This document shows positions 29,870 to 38,995 of a DNA stretch of 64,000 bases, piece by piece. The notes under the pieces are model-generated. The model worked only from the letters and a program-made list of their open reading frames with translations. It was not told the origin of the DNA and made no database searches. The DNA lies in NCBI RefSeq assembly GCF_000484635.1, contig NZ_AXVM01000001.1, positions 186,001-250,000 on the forward strand. Direction: 5' to 3'. The position numbers and the translations under genes were made by a program. This stretch comes from Comamonas badia DSM 17552. Its GTDB lineage: Bacteria > Pseudomonadota > Gammaproteobacteria > Burkholderiales > Burkholderiaceae_C. Each line of letters opens with the position of its first letter. Positions within the stretch are counted from its first letter, which is position 1.

Positions 29870-29885
29870 TTGACGTTCACGTCAA
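29870..29885. promoter_or_regulatory. Palindrome TTGACGT-TC-ACGTCAA upstream of the dehydrogenase
   Basis: A perfect seven-base dyad with a two-base spacer, ending 15 bases before the start codon of the 3-hydroxyacyl-CoA dehydrogenase. It resembles operators of regulators of branched-chain and fatty acid breakdown in proteobacteria (LiuR or similar). No such regulator gene is in the window. Confidence 0.55.
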
Positions 29886-29900
29886 CTCATCGAGGTTTCC

Positions 29901-30659
29901 ATGGACATCAAGGGCAAGGTATTCATTGTCACCGGGGGCGCATCCGGTCTGGGCGAAGGCACGGCGCGCATGCTGGCCGCAGCCGGCGCCACCGTGGTGA
30001 TCGCCGACATGCAGGCAGAACGTGGCGAAGCCGTGGCGCGCGAAATCAACGGCCAGTTCGTACGCTGCGATGTCAGCAGCGAGGCAGATGCCCAGGCCGC
30101 CGTGGACAAGGCGGTATCGCTGGGCAAGCTGATGGGGCTGGTGAACTGCGCCGGCATCGCTCCGGCAGAAAAGACGGTGGGCAAGAAAGGCGCGCACCCA
30201 CTGGCGACATTCAGCAAGACCGTCACCGTGAACCTCATCGGCACCTTCAACATGATCCGCCTGGCCGCCGAGGCCATGAGCAAGAATGAGCCCGAAGCCA
30301 CGGGCGAGCGCGGCGCAATCGTCTCGACCGCCAGCGTCGCCGCCTACGATGGCCAGATCGGCCAGGCCGCATACGCAGCATCCAAGGGTGGCGTCGTCGG
30401 CATGACATTGCCGATCGCGCGCGACCTGGCGCGCAGCGGCATCCGCAACATGACGATTGCCCCGGGCATCTTCGGCACCCCGATGCTGTTCGGCATGCCG
30501 CAGGAAGTGCAAGACGTACTCGCCGCCAGCGTCCCCTTCCCCAGCCGGCTGGGAACACCCCAGGATTACGCCAAGCTGGTGCACCACATCTTCGAGAACG
30601 ACATGCTCAATGGCGAGGTAATCCGCCTCGACGGCGCGATTCGCATGGCACCCAAATGA
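29901..30659 (+). CDS. 3-hydroxyacyl-CoA dehydrogenase type II (SDR family)
   Basis: A 252-residue short-chain dehydrogenase resembling human HSD17B10 and bacterial type II 3-hydroxyacyl-CoA dehydrogenases. Cofactor motif [21 protein letters not shown] motif [12 protein letters not shown]; catalytic Ser and Tyr-x3-Lys in [20 protein letters not shown] with SKGG following; C-terminus [12 protein letters not shown]. Probably oxidises short or branched 3-hydroxyacyl-CoA in isoleucine or fatty acid breakdown. The ribosome site is ATCGAGG. Regulated perhaps by the palindrome at 29870-29885. Confidence 0.92.
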   Translation: MDIKGKVFIVTGGASGLGEGTARMLAAAGATVVIADMQAERGEAVAREINGQFVRCDVSSEADAQAAVDKAVSLGKLMGLVNCAGIAPAEKTVGKKGAHPLATFSKTVTVNLIGTFNMIRLAAEAMSKNEPEATGERGAIVSTASVAAYDGQIGQAAYAASKGGVVGMTLPIARDLARSGIRNMTIAPGIFGTPMLFGMPQEVQDVLAASVPFPSRLGTPQDYAKLVHHIFENDMLNGEVIRLDGAIRMAPK

Positions 30660-30661
30660 CA

Positions 30662-30681
30662 CATGGCCCCTCGGGGCCATG
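30662..30681. terminator. Hairpin between convergent dehydrogenase and pbpG
   Basis: CATGGCCCC-TC-GGGGCCATG is a perfect nine-base inverted repeat immediately after the dehydrogenase stop. There is no T-run, so efficient termination is uncertain. Confidence 0.5.
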
Positions 30682-30709
30682 CTGCACGGGGCGCGAAAAA
30701 GGCGGGGGG

Positions 30710-31780
30710 TCAGCCGTTGGACGCAAAGCCGCTGGCTGCCGTCGGGCCGCCCAGGCGCGAGCTGCGCTGCACCCAGGAGCGCACGCGTTCGGCGTCGGCA
30801 ATCCGGCTGAACTTGCCGGCGGAATCCAGGAACACCATGATGAGCTTGCGCCCGGCAATTTCCGCCTGCATCACCAGGCAGCGGCCGGCTTCGGAGATAT
30901 AGCCCGTCTTCTGCAGGCCGATATCCCAGGCCGGGCTCTTCACGAGGCGATTGGTGTTGTTGAACTGCAGCGTGCGGCTGCCCACTTCGACCTCATAGCC
31001 CGGGGATGTGGTGAGCTCGCGCAGCAAAGGATCGTGGTAGGCCACACCCACCAGGCGCGCAAGGTCACGCGCACTGGACCGGTTCTGGCTCGACAGGCCC
31101 GTAGGCTCCACGTAGCGGGTGTCGTGCATGCCCAGCAACTGGGCCTTGGCATTCATGCGCTCGACGAACATCGGCATGCCGCCCGGGTAGGTGCGTCCCA
31201 GCGCATGCGCGGCTCGGTTCTCGCTGGCCATCAGCGCCAGGTGCAAAAGCTCGCCGCGCGTCAGCGTCGCGCCCACGACGAGGCGGGAGCGGCTGTGTTT
31301 TTCGGTATCCACATCGTCCTGGGTGATCGTGATCGGCGTATCCATGGGCAGATGCGCTTCGGAGATCAAGAGACCCGTCATCAGCTTGGTGATGGAAGCG
31401 ATCGGCAGGACCGCCTCATCGTTCTTGCTGAGCAACACCTCGTGCGTATCCTGATCCATCACCAGCGCCACGCTGGAGGCCAGGTCCAGTGGATCCGAGG
31501 CCGAGTGCAAGCCCATCTTCTGCCCCACCGACAACACCGCCGGTGCCGCTGCCACATGCGCTCGCACCCGGCTGCGCCTGGTCGTTGCGGTCTTGCGCTT
31601 GGCAGTCACCGCCCTGGCACTCTTGGTGGGCGTGTGTTTGGCCTGGCTGGCGGCCACCGCTTTCTTGGGCTGGTGCTTCTTGCCAGCCGCTTGCACCCCC
31701 GGGCTTGCCAGCGCTATCGCCATCGCCAGCAACGAGACCCAGCGCAGCCAACGAGAACCAAGGGAAAGGGTGATGCGCAT
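30710..31780 (-). CDS. pbpG: D-alanyl-D-alanine endopeptidase (PBP7 type)
   Basis: Periplasmic low-molecular-weight penicillin-binding protein that cleaves peptidoglycan cross-links; 356 residues. Signal peptide (WLRWVSLLAMAIALASPGVQ, cleavage near AA|GKKH), then a Lys/Arg/Ala-rich linker (about 35-85), then the S11 peptidase domain with SxxK (LPIASITKLMTG), SxN (MASENRAAHAL), and KTG (LQKTGYISEAG). All catalytic boxes are intact. ATG 31780 was chosen; a slightly longer start at 31795 is possible. The basic linker is unusually rich in charged residues and may bind the cell wall. Confidence 0.92.
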   Translation of the reverse strand: MRITLSLGSRWLRWVSLLAMAIALASPGVQAAGKKHQPKKAVAASQAKHTPTKSARAVTAKRKTATTRRSRVRAHVAAAPAVLSVGQKMGLHSASDPLDLASSVALVMDQDTHEVLLSKNDEAVLPIASITKLMTGLLISEAHLPMDTPITITQDDVDTEKHSRSRLVVGATLTRGELLHLALMASENRAAHALGRTYPGGMPMFVERMNAKAQLLGMHDTRYVEPTGLSSQNRSSARDLARLVGVAYHDPLLRELTTSPGYEVEVGSRTLQFNNTNRLVKSPAWDIGLQKTGYISEAGRCLVMQAEIAGRKLIMVFLDSAGKFSRIADAERVRSWVQRSSRLGGPTAASGFASNG

Positions 31781-31888
31781 TCGAGACTCCAGCACAGGCG
31801 AAAAAGTGTGCGCAAGTGTACAGATTCAAAAAAAGCCGCGCAAGAACAATATCTTGCGCGGCATACCTAAAAATGACTTGAAGCTCGT

Positions 31889-33427
31889 TCAGCCCTGCGC
31901 CGCTATCCGGTCGCTGCCATGGTGCAAGCGGTTGAGCGCGCTCAGATACGCCTTGGCGGAGGCGACGATGATGTCCGGATCGGCCCCGGAACCGTTGACC
32001 ACATGCCCACCGCTGGCAAGGCGCACCGTCACCTCCCCCTGCGCATCGGTCGAGCCGTTGATGGCGTTGACCGAGTACAGCGTCATCTCCGCGCCGCTCT
32101 TGACATAGGATTCGATCGCCTTGAGCGAGGCATCCACCGGTCCATTGCCCTCGGCCTCGCTGCGCACCTCCTTGCCGCTGACCGTGAACACGATGTTCGC
32201 CTTCGGGCGTTCGCCGGTCTCGCTGTGCTGCGACAGCGATACAAAACCGTACTGCTCCTGCCCCTGGGCATGCGCTCCGTCGCTCACCAGCGCCAGAATG
32301 TCTTCGTCGAAGATCTCGCTCTTGCGGTCCGCCAGCTCCTTGAAACGCGCGAATGCCGCCAGGATTTCCGCTTCGGACTCAAGCTCCACGCCCAAATCCT
32401 GCAAGCGCTGCTTGAAGGCATTGCGCCCCGAAAGCTTGCCCAGCACGATCTTGTTGGTGCTCCAGCCCACATCCTCGGCGCGCATGATCTCGTAGGTATC
32501 GCGCGCCTTGAGCACGCCGTCCTGGTGGATGCCGCTGGCATGCGCGAAGGCGTTCGCCCCCACCACCGCCTTGTTCGGCTGCACGACAAAGCCGGTGGTC
32601 GAGCTCACCAGCTTGCTCGCGGCCAGAATTTGCGAGGTATCGATGCCCACCTGCAGGCCGAAATAGTCCTTGCGGGTTTTCACCGCCATCACCACCTCTT
32701 CGAGCGAGCAGTTGCCCGCGCGCTCGCCCAGGCCATTGATGGTGCATTCGACCTGGCGCGCGCCGCCGATCTTCACACCCGCCAGGCTGTTGGCCACGGC
32801 CATGCCCAAGTCGTTGTGGCAATGCACGCTCCAGATCGCCCTGTCGCTGTTGGGCACTTTTTCACGCAGGGTTTTGATGAAATTGCCGTAGAGCTCGGGA
32901 ATGCCGTAGCCGACGGTGTCGGGGATATTGATGGTGGTCGCGCCTTCCTGGATGACGGCCTCGCAGACACGGGCGAGAAAATCGATCTCGCTGCGGTAGC
33001 CGTCCTCGGCGCTGAATTCGATGTCGTCGCGCAAATTGCGCGCAAAACGCACCGCCAGCTTGGCTTGCTCGAACACCTCGTCGGGCGTCATGCGCAGCTT
33101 CTTTTCCATGTGCAGCGGGCTGGTGGCGATGAACAGGTGGATGCGCGCATTGCTCGAATCCTTGAGCGCCTCGGCCGAGCGCGCGATGTCGCGGTCGTTG
33201 GCGCGCGCCAGCGAGCAGATGGTGGAATCCTTGATGGTGCGCGCAATCGCCTGCACGCACTCGAAGTCGCCGTTGCTGCTGGCGGCAAAGCCGGCCTCGA
33301 TCACGTCCACCTTCAGGCGTTCAAGCTGGCGCGCGATGCGCAGCTTTTCGTCGCGGGTCATCGAGGCGCCGGGCGATTGCTCGCCGTCACGCAAGGTGGT
33401 GTCGAAGATGATAAGTTTGTCGGTCAT
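31889..33427 (-). CDS. leuA: 2-isopropylmalate synthase
   Basis: First committed enzyme of leucine biosynthesis, condensing acetyl-CoA with 2-ketoisovalerate; 512 residues. N-terminal TIM barrel with [16 protein letters not shown] (metal Asp and catalytic Arg), [13 protein letters not shown], and the [16 protein letters not shown] metal-binding His pair with [19 protein letters not shown]-terminal allosteric LeuA dimer domain (about 390-510), which binds leucine. It is preceded by a short leader peptide gene with leucine codons and an attenuator hairpin. Confidence 0.96.
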   Translation of the reverse strand: MTDKLIIFDTTLRDGEQSPGASMTRDEKLRIARQLERLKVDVIEAGFAASSNGDFECVQAIARTIKDSTICSLARANDRDIARSAEALKDSSNARIHLFIATSPLHMEKKLRMTPDEVFEQAKLAVRFARNLRDDIEFSAEDGYRSEIDFLARVCEAVIQEGATTINIPDTVGYGIPELYGNFIKTLREKVPNSDRAIWSVHCHNDLGMAVANSLAGVKIGGARQVECTINGLGERAGNCSLEEVVMAVKTRKDYFGLQVGIDTSQILAASKLVSSTTGFVVQPNKAVVGANAFAHASGIHQDGVLKARDTYEIMRAEDVGWSTNKIVLGKLSGRNAFKQRLQDLGVELESEAEILAAFARFKELADRKSEIFDEDILALVSDGAHAQGQEQYGFVSLSQHSETGERPKANIVFTVSGKEVRSEAEGNGPVDASLKAIESYVKSGAEMTLYSVNAINGSTDAQGEVTVRLASGGHVVNGSGADPDIIVASAKAYLSALNRLHHGSDRIAAQG

Positions 33428-33456
33428 GGTTTTTGCTCCTTGCCACCAGCAACGCG

Positions 33457-33493
33457 AATGAAAACGGCCCGCTGCTGGAGCATGCGGGCCGTT
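33457..33493 (-). terminator. Attenuator terminator in front of leuA
   Basis: Reading toward leuA, AACGGCCCGC and GCGGGCCGTT form a perfect 10-base stem (33463-33472 with 33484-33493) followed by TTTTCATT. It lies between the leader peptide stop (33540) and the leuA start (33427). Together with the leucine-rich leader it has the layout of transcription attenuation. Confidence 0.82.
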
Positions 33494-33539
33494 GGGTATT
33501 CGAATCGTTGAAAAAAGAGTGAACGCGCCAGCCCGCTAC

Positions 33540-33623
33540 CTATGGCAGTAGCGCCAGTAGAGCCAGCAGCGGCGACGCCGCGGGTGCGGTGGCGCGAAGG
33601 TGCATGGTGGCGAGGGCGTTCAT
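33540..33623 (-). CDS. leuL: leuA leader peptide (27 codons, Leu-rich)
   Basis: A 27-residue open frame, starting ATG 33623 (or ATG 33605 after six codons) and ending TAG, whose last codons read LLALLALLP. Six of the last nine codons are leucine, two of them the rare CTA. In a GC-rich genome such codon choice at exactly this place points to ribosome stalling under leucine shortage. About 45 bases after its stop is the leuA attenuator hairpin. The leader would control leuA by charged tRNA-Leu. The peptide itself likely has no function. The alternative pairing that would prevent the terminator was not worked out. Confidence 0.8.
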   Translation of the reverse strand: MNALATMHLRATAPAASPLLALLALLP

Positions 33624-33648
33624 GCGCGCAAATGTAGCACAGCCGCCG

Positions 33649-34161
33649 TCACGCAGTGCGCCGGATCGCCGCGCGCGCCAGCATCGCGATCAGCACCAGC
33701 GCAAAGAGCGTGAAGCAGATGAAGGACCAGTTGGCGATCGAGCCGCCGAGAAAGCGCCAATCGACCACCGTGCAATCGCCCGAGCCGCGAAAGATCATCG
33801 GGATGGCGCGGCTCAAGGCGTAGTTTTCGATGATGCCGTAGAAGTCGCGCCCGCAGGTGGCGATCTCGGGCGGGTACCACTGCAGCCAGCTCTGGCGCGC
33901 GGCGACGAAAGCGCCAAAGCCGGCGCTGGCCAGCGCCAGTAGGCTCCAGACGATGCGCCAGAGCGCGCCGCCCCGGCTCGCGGCCATGCCCGTGAAGACC
34001 GCCACCGCGATCAGCGCGTAGCGCTGCACGATGCACATCGGGCAAGGCTCCAGGCCCTGGCCGTATTGCAGGTAGAGGCCAAAGAGCAGCATCGCCACAC
34101 AGGCGGCGCTGATCAGCGCCAGCAGGCGGCGCGGTGAATTCCACAATCCATTGACCAACAC
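33649..34161 (-). CDS. dsbB: Disulfide bond formation protein DsbB
   Basis: Inner-membrane quinone reductase that reoxidises DsbA; 170 residues from GTG 34161 (AAGGA site just upstream). Four hydrophobic helices. First periplasmic redox pair in LEPCPMCIVQRYALIA (CxxC), second pair in IATCGRDF and GSGDCTVVDW. The Arg after the first pair (VQRY), needed for quinone binding, is present. Upstream in-frame start at 34254 would add unrelated residues. The gene is co-directional with the leuA leader, 26 bases apart. Confidence 0.92.
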   Translation of the reverse strand: MLVNGLWNSPRRLLALISAACVAMLLFGLYLQYGQGLEPCPMCIVQRYALIAVAVFTGMAASRGGALWRIVWSLLALASAGFGAFVAARQSWLQWYPPEIATCGRDFYGIIENYALSRAIPMIFRGSGDCTVVDWRFLGGSIANWSFICFTLFALVLIAMLARAAIRRTA

Positions 34162-34300
34162 GTTTTTCCTTGTTCTGCGATAAGAGAGACGCCAATTTTC
34201 CTGCACTCGCAAGCTCCGCATGGGTATCCTCGGGCAGCAGTGGGCGCACGCCATGCTCGGAGTGTGCCCGCGTGACAGAGTTCAACCAGGAGTTCTCACC

Positions 34301-34744
34301 ATGTACAAACGCATCCTGATCGCCACCGATGGCTCGCCGCTTTCGCAAAAAGCCGTGGCCAGCGGACTGGCGTTGGCCGCCATGACCCGTGCCCGGGTCA
34401 TCGCGCTCAAGGTCGTCCCGCGCTATCCGCGCAATTTCTTCGACGGTGGCCTGACGCTGGACGTGCTCGAGATCAAGCGCATTGAAGAGCAATGGAGCGC
34501 ACAGGCGCATGAGCTGCTGGCCAAGGTGAAAAAGGCCGGCACCGAGGACGGCGTGATGGTCAAGACCATCGTCGCCAAGTCAGACCTGGTGGCCGAGGCC
34601 ATCATCGCCGCCGCAAAGAAGCACGATTGCGACCTGATCGTGATGGCCTCGCACGGGCGCAAAGGCGTCAAGCGCGTGCTGCTGGGCAGCGAGACGCTGA
34701 ACGTGCTGACGCACTCGGAAATTCCGGTGCTGGTGCTGCGCTGA
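34301..34744 (+). CDS. Universal stress protein (UspA family)
   Basis: A 147-residue single Usp domain, starting YKRILIATDGSPLSQKAVAS, with the ATP-binding loop MASHGRKGVKRVLLGSETLN and C-terminal EIPVLVLR. The nucleotide-binding type is indicated by the GRKG...GS pattern. ATG 34301 has CAGGAG eight bases ahead. Monocistronic, divergent from dsbB with about 140 bases between them. Confidence 0.93.
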   Translation: MYKRILIATDGSPLSQKAVASGLALAAMTRARVIALKVVPRYPRNFFDGGLTLDVLEIKRIEEQWSAQAHELLAKVKKAGTEDGVMVKTIVAKSDLVAEAIIAAAKKHDCDLIVMASHGRKGVKRVLLGSETLNVLTHSEIPVLVLR

Positions 34745-34792
34745 GATTCAAGCCAAATCTGGCTCTGGCGCCCGCCAGTCAAGCGCGAACAG

Positions 34793-36358
34793 CTATGCTT
34801 TCAGGAACAAACCCTGGTACTGCTCGCGCAGCAGGTTTTTCTGCACCTTGCCCATGCTGTTGCGCGGCAGCTCGGCGGCGATGAAGCAGCGCTTGGGCAC
34901 CTTGAAGTGCGCGAGCTGCCCGCGCAGCTTGGCGATGATGGCCTCGGCGTCCGGCGTGGCCCCGGCGCGCGGCACGATGATGGCCACCCCCACCTCGCCG
35001 AAATCGGCATGCGGCACGCCGACGACGGCGCTCTCCATCACGCCGGGCAGCTCGTTGATGAAGCTCTCGATCTCGGCCGGGTAGACGTTGAAGCCGCCGC
35101 TGATGATGAGATCCTTGCTGCGCCCGACGATGGTGACGTAGCCGCGCGCATCCTGCTGGCCCACGTCGCCGGTCTTGAACCAGCCGCCTGCGGCAAACTC
35201 CTGCGCGGTTTTCTCGGGCATGTGCCAGTAGCCCTGGAACACATTGGGGCCGCGCACCTGGATGTTCCCGATCTCGCCCGCGGGCAGCATCTGGCCTGCA
35301 TCGTCCACCACGCGCAGATCGGTGCCCGGCAGCGGAAAGCCGACGGTGCCGCCCCGGCGCTCGTTCTGGCCCGCGTAGCGCGCGTCCGCGCGGTAGGGGT
35401 TGGAGCAGAGCATGGCCGTCTCGCTCATGCCGTAGCGCTCCAGGATGGTGTGGCCGGTGCGCTGCTGCCAGGCGGCAAAGGTATCGACCAGCAGCGGCGC
35501 AGAGCCCGAGATGAACAGCCGCATGTGCGCCGCCGCCTCGCGCGTGAGCGCGGACTCGGCCAGCATGCGCACGTAGAGCGTGGGCACGCCCATGAACACC
35601 GTTGCACGCGGCATGGCGGCGATCGTCGCCCTCGGATCAAACTTGTTGAACCAGAGCATGGGGCTGCCGTTGATGAGCGCACCATGCACGCCGACGAACA
35701 GGCCATGCGCGTGGTAGATCGGCAGCGCGTGGACCAGCACGTCATCCTTCTGCCAGCCCCAGTAATCCTGAAGCACCAGCGCGTTGGAGAGCAGGTTGCC
35801 GTGCGAGAGCATCGCGCCCTTGCTGCGCCCGGTGGTGCCGCTGGTGTAGAGGATGCAGGCCAGATCGTCCTTGCCGCGCACCACCGGCAGGTGCTGATCG
35901 CTGCAATGCGCGGCGCGCTCCAAAAGGCTGCCGCCGCGGTCCTGCCCCAACGTGAAGACGTTGCGCGTGCCCGCCTTGAAGGCGATTTTCGATACCCAGC
36001 CAAAATGCTCTGGCGAGCAGACCACCACGGCGGGCTGCGCGTCGCCGATGAAGTACTCGATCTCGGCCTTCTGGTACGCGGTGTTGAGCGGCAGAAAAAT
36101 ACAGCCCACGCGCAGCGTGGCCAGGTAGAGCAGCAGGGCCTCGACCGATTTTTCCACCTGTACCGCGATGCGGCTGCCTTCGGGCAGTTGGAGCGACACG
36201 AGCAGGTTGGCGATGCAGGCGCTGGCGCGCTCCAGATCACGCCAGGAGTAATTCAGCGGCGCGCCATCGGGCGTGCTGGCAAACACCGCCGTCTGGTCCA
36301 GATCCTGGGGAAAGGCGGCGCGCAGCGCGCTGAACAGGTTTTGGGAAGGAAACTGCAT
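34793..36358 (-). CDS. matB: Malonyl-CoA synthetase (MatB-like)
   Basis: ANL-superfamily acyl-CoA ligase of 521 residues, likely forming malonyl- or methylmalonyl-CoA from the diacid, ATP and CoA. AMP-binding P-loop LACILYTSGTTGRSKGAML; A5 motif ERYGMSETAMLCSNPY; A7 GWFKTGDVG; A10 Lys in ELPRNSMGKVQK. The RYGMSE context with MRLFISGSAPL matches characterised MatB proteins. The preceding gene (enoyl-CoA hydratase) is eight bases away on the same strand. Confidence 0.85.
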   Translation of the reverse strand: MQFPSQNLFSALRAAFPQDLDQTAVFASTPDGAPLNYSWRDLERASACIANLLVSLQLPEGSRIAVQVEKSVEALLLYLATLRVGCIFLPLNTAYQKAEIEYFIGDAQPAVVVCSPEHFGWVSKIAFKAGTRNVFTLGQDRGGSLLERAAHCSDQHLPVVRGKDDLACILYTSGTTGRSKGAMLSHGNLLSNALVLQDYWGWQKDDVLVHALPIYHAHGLFVGVHGALINGSPMLWFNKFDPRATIAAMPRATVFMGVPTLYVRMLAESALTREAAAHMRLFISGSAPLLVDTFAAWQQRTGHTILERYGMSETAMLCSNPYRADARYAGQNERRGGTVGFPLPGTDLRVVDDAGQMLPAGEIGNIQVRGPNVFQGYWHMPEKTAQEFAAGGWFKTGDVGQQDARGYVTIVGRSKDLIISGGFNVYPAEIESFINELPGVMESAVVGVPHADFGEVGVAIIVPRAGATPDAEAIIAKLRGQLAHFKVPKRCFIAAELPRNSMGKVQKNLLREQYQGLFLKA

Positions 36359-36366
36359 GACGGCCC

Positions 36367-37173
36367 TCAGAACTCGGGTGTGCGTTTGGCAAGAAAGGCC
36401 TCTATGCCTTCGCGGTGCTCGCGACTACTGGCATAGGCGTAGGGATCATGATTATCAAAAACAGTAGCTTCCTGCGCATATCCATCCTGCGCTATTGCCG
36501 CATTTGACTGATGCAATTTACGCAGCGTGCGCTTGTTCAGGCGTGCGGCCTGCGGCGCCAGGCGCGCGATGCGCAAGGCCGTCTCGTGCGCCTGCTGCGC
36601 CAGCGCATCCGCCTGCACCACAGCGGCGAGAAAGCCGCGCTGCGCCATCTGCGGCGCATCCAGCACCGCCGCCGCGAGCAGCATCTGCCGCGCCGTGGCG
36701 TCACCCACGCTGCTGGCCACCAGCGCCGCCTCGCGCGGCGCCATCGGAAAGCCCAGCCTGGCGATCGGCGCGCCAAAGCGGGCGCCCTCTTGCGCAATGC
36801 GGATATCGCAGCAGCTGGCGATCTCCACGCCCGCGCCCATGCAGGCGCCGCGAATGGCGGCGACGATGGGAACGTCACACGCCAGCATGGCCGAGAGACC
36901 GCCCCAGACCTCTTCCTCATGAAAGGCGCGCAATTGCGCGGCATCGAAGCGAAACGCCGGGTATTCGGAGATGTCGCCCCCGGCGCAGAAGGCAGCACCC
37001 TCGCCCTCCACGACCACGCAGCGCGCATCGGGATCGCGCTGGATGCTCTCGAAAACACTGCGCAGTTCGCGCCACATGGCACGCGTCATGGCGTTCAGGC
37101 GCCCCTCATTCGCCAGCGTGACGCGGGCTATGCCAGCGTCGTCTGCCTCCCGCAGCAGCACGCTACCGGGCAT
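36367..37173 (-). CDS. Enoyl-CoA hydratase/isomerase family protein
   Basis: Crotonase-fold enzyme of 268 residues: CoA-binding segment with [15 protein letters not shown], oxyanion [17 protein letters not shown], and [13 protein letters not shown]. The position of the second catalytic Glu in hydratases is occupied in [11 protein letters not shown] with no Glu, so true hydratase activity is doubtful; isomerase or hydrolase is possible. It overlaps lgt by 11 bases and precedes matB by eight bases, so it is embedded in an lgt-ech-matB transcript. It may act on the same diacid pathway as MatB. Confidence 0.87.
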   Translation of the reverse strand: MPGSVLLREADDAGIARVTLANEGRLNAMTRAMWRELRSVFESIQRDPDARCVVVEGEGAAFCAGGDISEYPAFRFDAAQLRAFHEEEVWGGLSAMLACDVPIVAAIRGACMGAGVEIASCCDIRIAQEGARFGAPIARLGFPMAPREAALVASSVGDATARQMLLAAAVLDAPQMAQRGFLAAVVQADALAQQAHETALRIARLAPQAARLNKRTLRKLHQSNAAIAQDGYAQEATVFDNHDPYAYASSREHREGIEAFLAKRTPEF

Positions 37174-37984
37174 GTGCCACTCCCTTGCGCCGCGCCCACA
37201 GCCACAGGCCCACGCCCACCGCGATCATCGGCAGGCACAGCCACTGGCCCATGCTCAGGCCCAGCGAGAGCAAGCCCAGAAAATCGTCGGGCTCGCGGAA
37301 ATATTCGGCGATGAAGCGCAGGCAGCCATAGCCCACGAGGAACGCCGCGGTCACCTCGCCGCGCTTGCGCGGGCGCCGGGCATACAGCCACAGCAGCACG
37401 AAGAGCAGCAGCCCTTCGAGCAGGAACTGGTAGATCTGCGACGGATGGCGCGGCTGCATGGAGCCGCTTTGCGGAAACACCATGGCCCAGGGCAGATCGG
37501 GCGAGGCAAAACGCCCCCAGAGCTCGCCATTGATGAAGTTGCCCACGCGCCCCGCAGCAAGGCCCGTGGGAACGCAGGGCGCCACGAAATCCACCACCTG
37601 CAGCCACGGCCGCTTGCGCGACCAGGCGTACCAGACCATGGCCGCGCCCACGCCGAGCATGCCGCCGTGAAAGCTCATGCCGCCATGCCAGACCTGGAAA
37701 ATCTCCAGCGGGTGCGCGGCGTAGTACCCGGGTTTGTAGAAAAAACAATAGCCCAGCCGCCCACCGAGGATCACGCCCAGCACGCCAAGAAAAAGGATGT
37801 CTTCCACATCCTTGCGGCTCCAGGCCTGATCACCGGCCAGCGAGGCATAGGGCTGGTGCTTCAGGCGCAGCGTGCCCAGCCACATGAAGAGTCCGAACGC
37901 GGCCAGATAGGTCAGGCCGTACCAGTGGATGGCCAGCGGCCCGATCTGCAGCGCCACTGGATCGATATGGGGGTACATCAACAT
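37163..37984 (-). CDS. lgt: Prolipoprotein diacylglyceryl transferase
   Basis: Inner-membrane enzyme attaching diacylglycerol to the lipobox Cys of prolipoproteins; 273 residues, seven hydrophobic helices. Motifs: [42 protein letters not shown], and the Lgt signature [15 protein letters not shown]-terminal ending is intact. ATG 37984 (MLMYPH) or ATG 37978 fit equally. It is the first gene of a three-gene leftward unit. Confidence 0.95.
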   Translation of the reverse strand: MLMYPHIDPVALQIGPLAIHWYGLTYLAAFGLFMWLGTLRLKHQPYASLAGDQAWSRKDVEDILFLGVLGVILGGRLGYCFFYKPGYYAAHPLEIFQVWHGGMSFHGGMLGVGAAMVWYAWSRKRPWLQVVDFVAPCVPTGLAAGRVGNFINGELWGRFASPDLPWAMVFPQSGSMQPRHPSQIYQFLLEGLLLFVLLWLYARRPRKRGEVTAAFLVGYGCLRFIAEYFREPDDFLGLLSLGLSMGQWLCLPMIAVGVGLWLWARRKGVAHAR

Positions 37985-38111
37985 GGCAGGGATTGTGCAG
38001 CAGGGCACCCCCTACCCTGCCGCACCCATGTCGCCCGAACGAGGCTTGCGGCGACGCTGAACAAGTTGTCGCGGTGGTGCGCGACAGGCGCGGGACCTGT
38101 TCCGCGCCGCC

Positions 38112-38927
38112 TTACTGCATGAACCAGCCGTGGCTCACCACCAGCGACTGGCCGGTGAGCGCATTGCTCGGCCAGGCGGCAAAGGTGAGCGCCGCCTGGG
38201 CGATGTCGTCCACGGTGGTGAATTCGCCATCGACGGTGTCCTTAAGCATCACGTTCTTGATCACGTCGGCCTCGCTGATGCCGAGTTCCTGCGCCTGCTC
38301 GGGAATCTGCTTTTCCACCAGCGGCGTGCGCACGAAGCCCGGGCAGATGACGTTGCTGCGGATGTTGTGCGCGGCGCCTTCCTTGGCGATGACCTTGGCC
38401 AGGCCCTCCAGGCCGTGCTTGGCGGTGACATAGGGGCTCTTGAGTTTGGACGCCTCCTTGGAGTGCACCGAGCCCATGAAGATGATGGAGCCGCCGCGGC
38501 CCGACGCGATCATCTGGCGCACCGCCGCGCGCGAGGTGAGAAAGCCGCCATCCAGGTGCACCGCCAGCAGCTTCTTCCAGTTGGCGAAGGTGAAATCCTG
38601 GATCGGCGCGACGATCTGGATGCCGGCGTTGCTGACCAGGATGTCCACCGCGCCGAGCTGTTTCTGCACCTGCGCAAAGCCGTCATCGACCGCCTGCTCG
38701 CTGGTCACGTCCATGGCGATGCCCAGGGTCTTGACACCCTTTCTGGCAATTTCATCGGCCGTCGCCTGCGCATCGGCCTGCCTGAGGTCCGCCACGACGA
38801 CATTGGCCCCGGCGTCGCCGAACACCTCGGCGATGCGTTTGCCGAGACCACTCGCGGCACCGGTGACGAGGGCCGTCCTGCCCTTGAGGCTCAGCGTGGT
38901 GGATGCCTGAACTTGTTGATCACTCAT
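38112..38927 (-). CDS. 3-hydroxybutyrate dehydrogenase-like SDR (second copy)
   Basis: A 271-residue short-chain dehydrogenase. N-terminus [20 protein letters not shown], cofactor motif [14 protein letters not shown], catalytic region [21 protein letters not shown]-terminus [10 protein letters not shown]. It resembles the 3-hydroxybutyrate dehydrogenase group but is clearly divergent from bdhA at 11554-12336. It lies 68 bases downstream of the AidB-like acyl-CoA dehydrogenase, so both may be controlled by the TetR regulator at 40742. Confidence 0.86.
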   Translation of the reverse strand: MSDQQVQASTTLSLKGRTALVTGAASGLGKRIAEVFGDAGANVVVADLRQADAQATADEIARKGVKTLGIAMDVTSEQAVDDGFAQVQKQLGAVDILVSNAGIQIVAPIQDFTFANWKKLLAVHLDGGFLTSRAAVRQMIASGRGGSIIFMGSVHSKEASKLKSPYVTAKHGLEGLAKVIAKEGAAHNIRSNVICPGFVRTPLVEKQIPEQAQELGISEADVIKNVMLKDTVDGEFTTVDDIAQAALTFAAWPSNALTGQSLVVSHGWFMQ

Positions 38928-38995
38928 GATTCACTCCTTTATCCATGTTCAATTGGGGAGCCTGAGCAGGTTGTCAAGACCATGAGCAGAACTGT

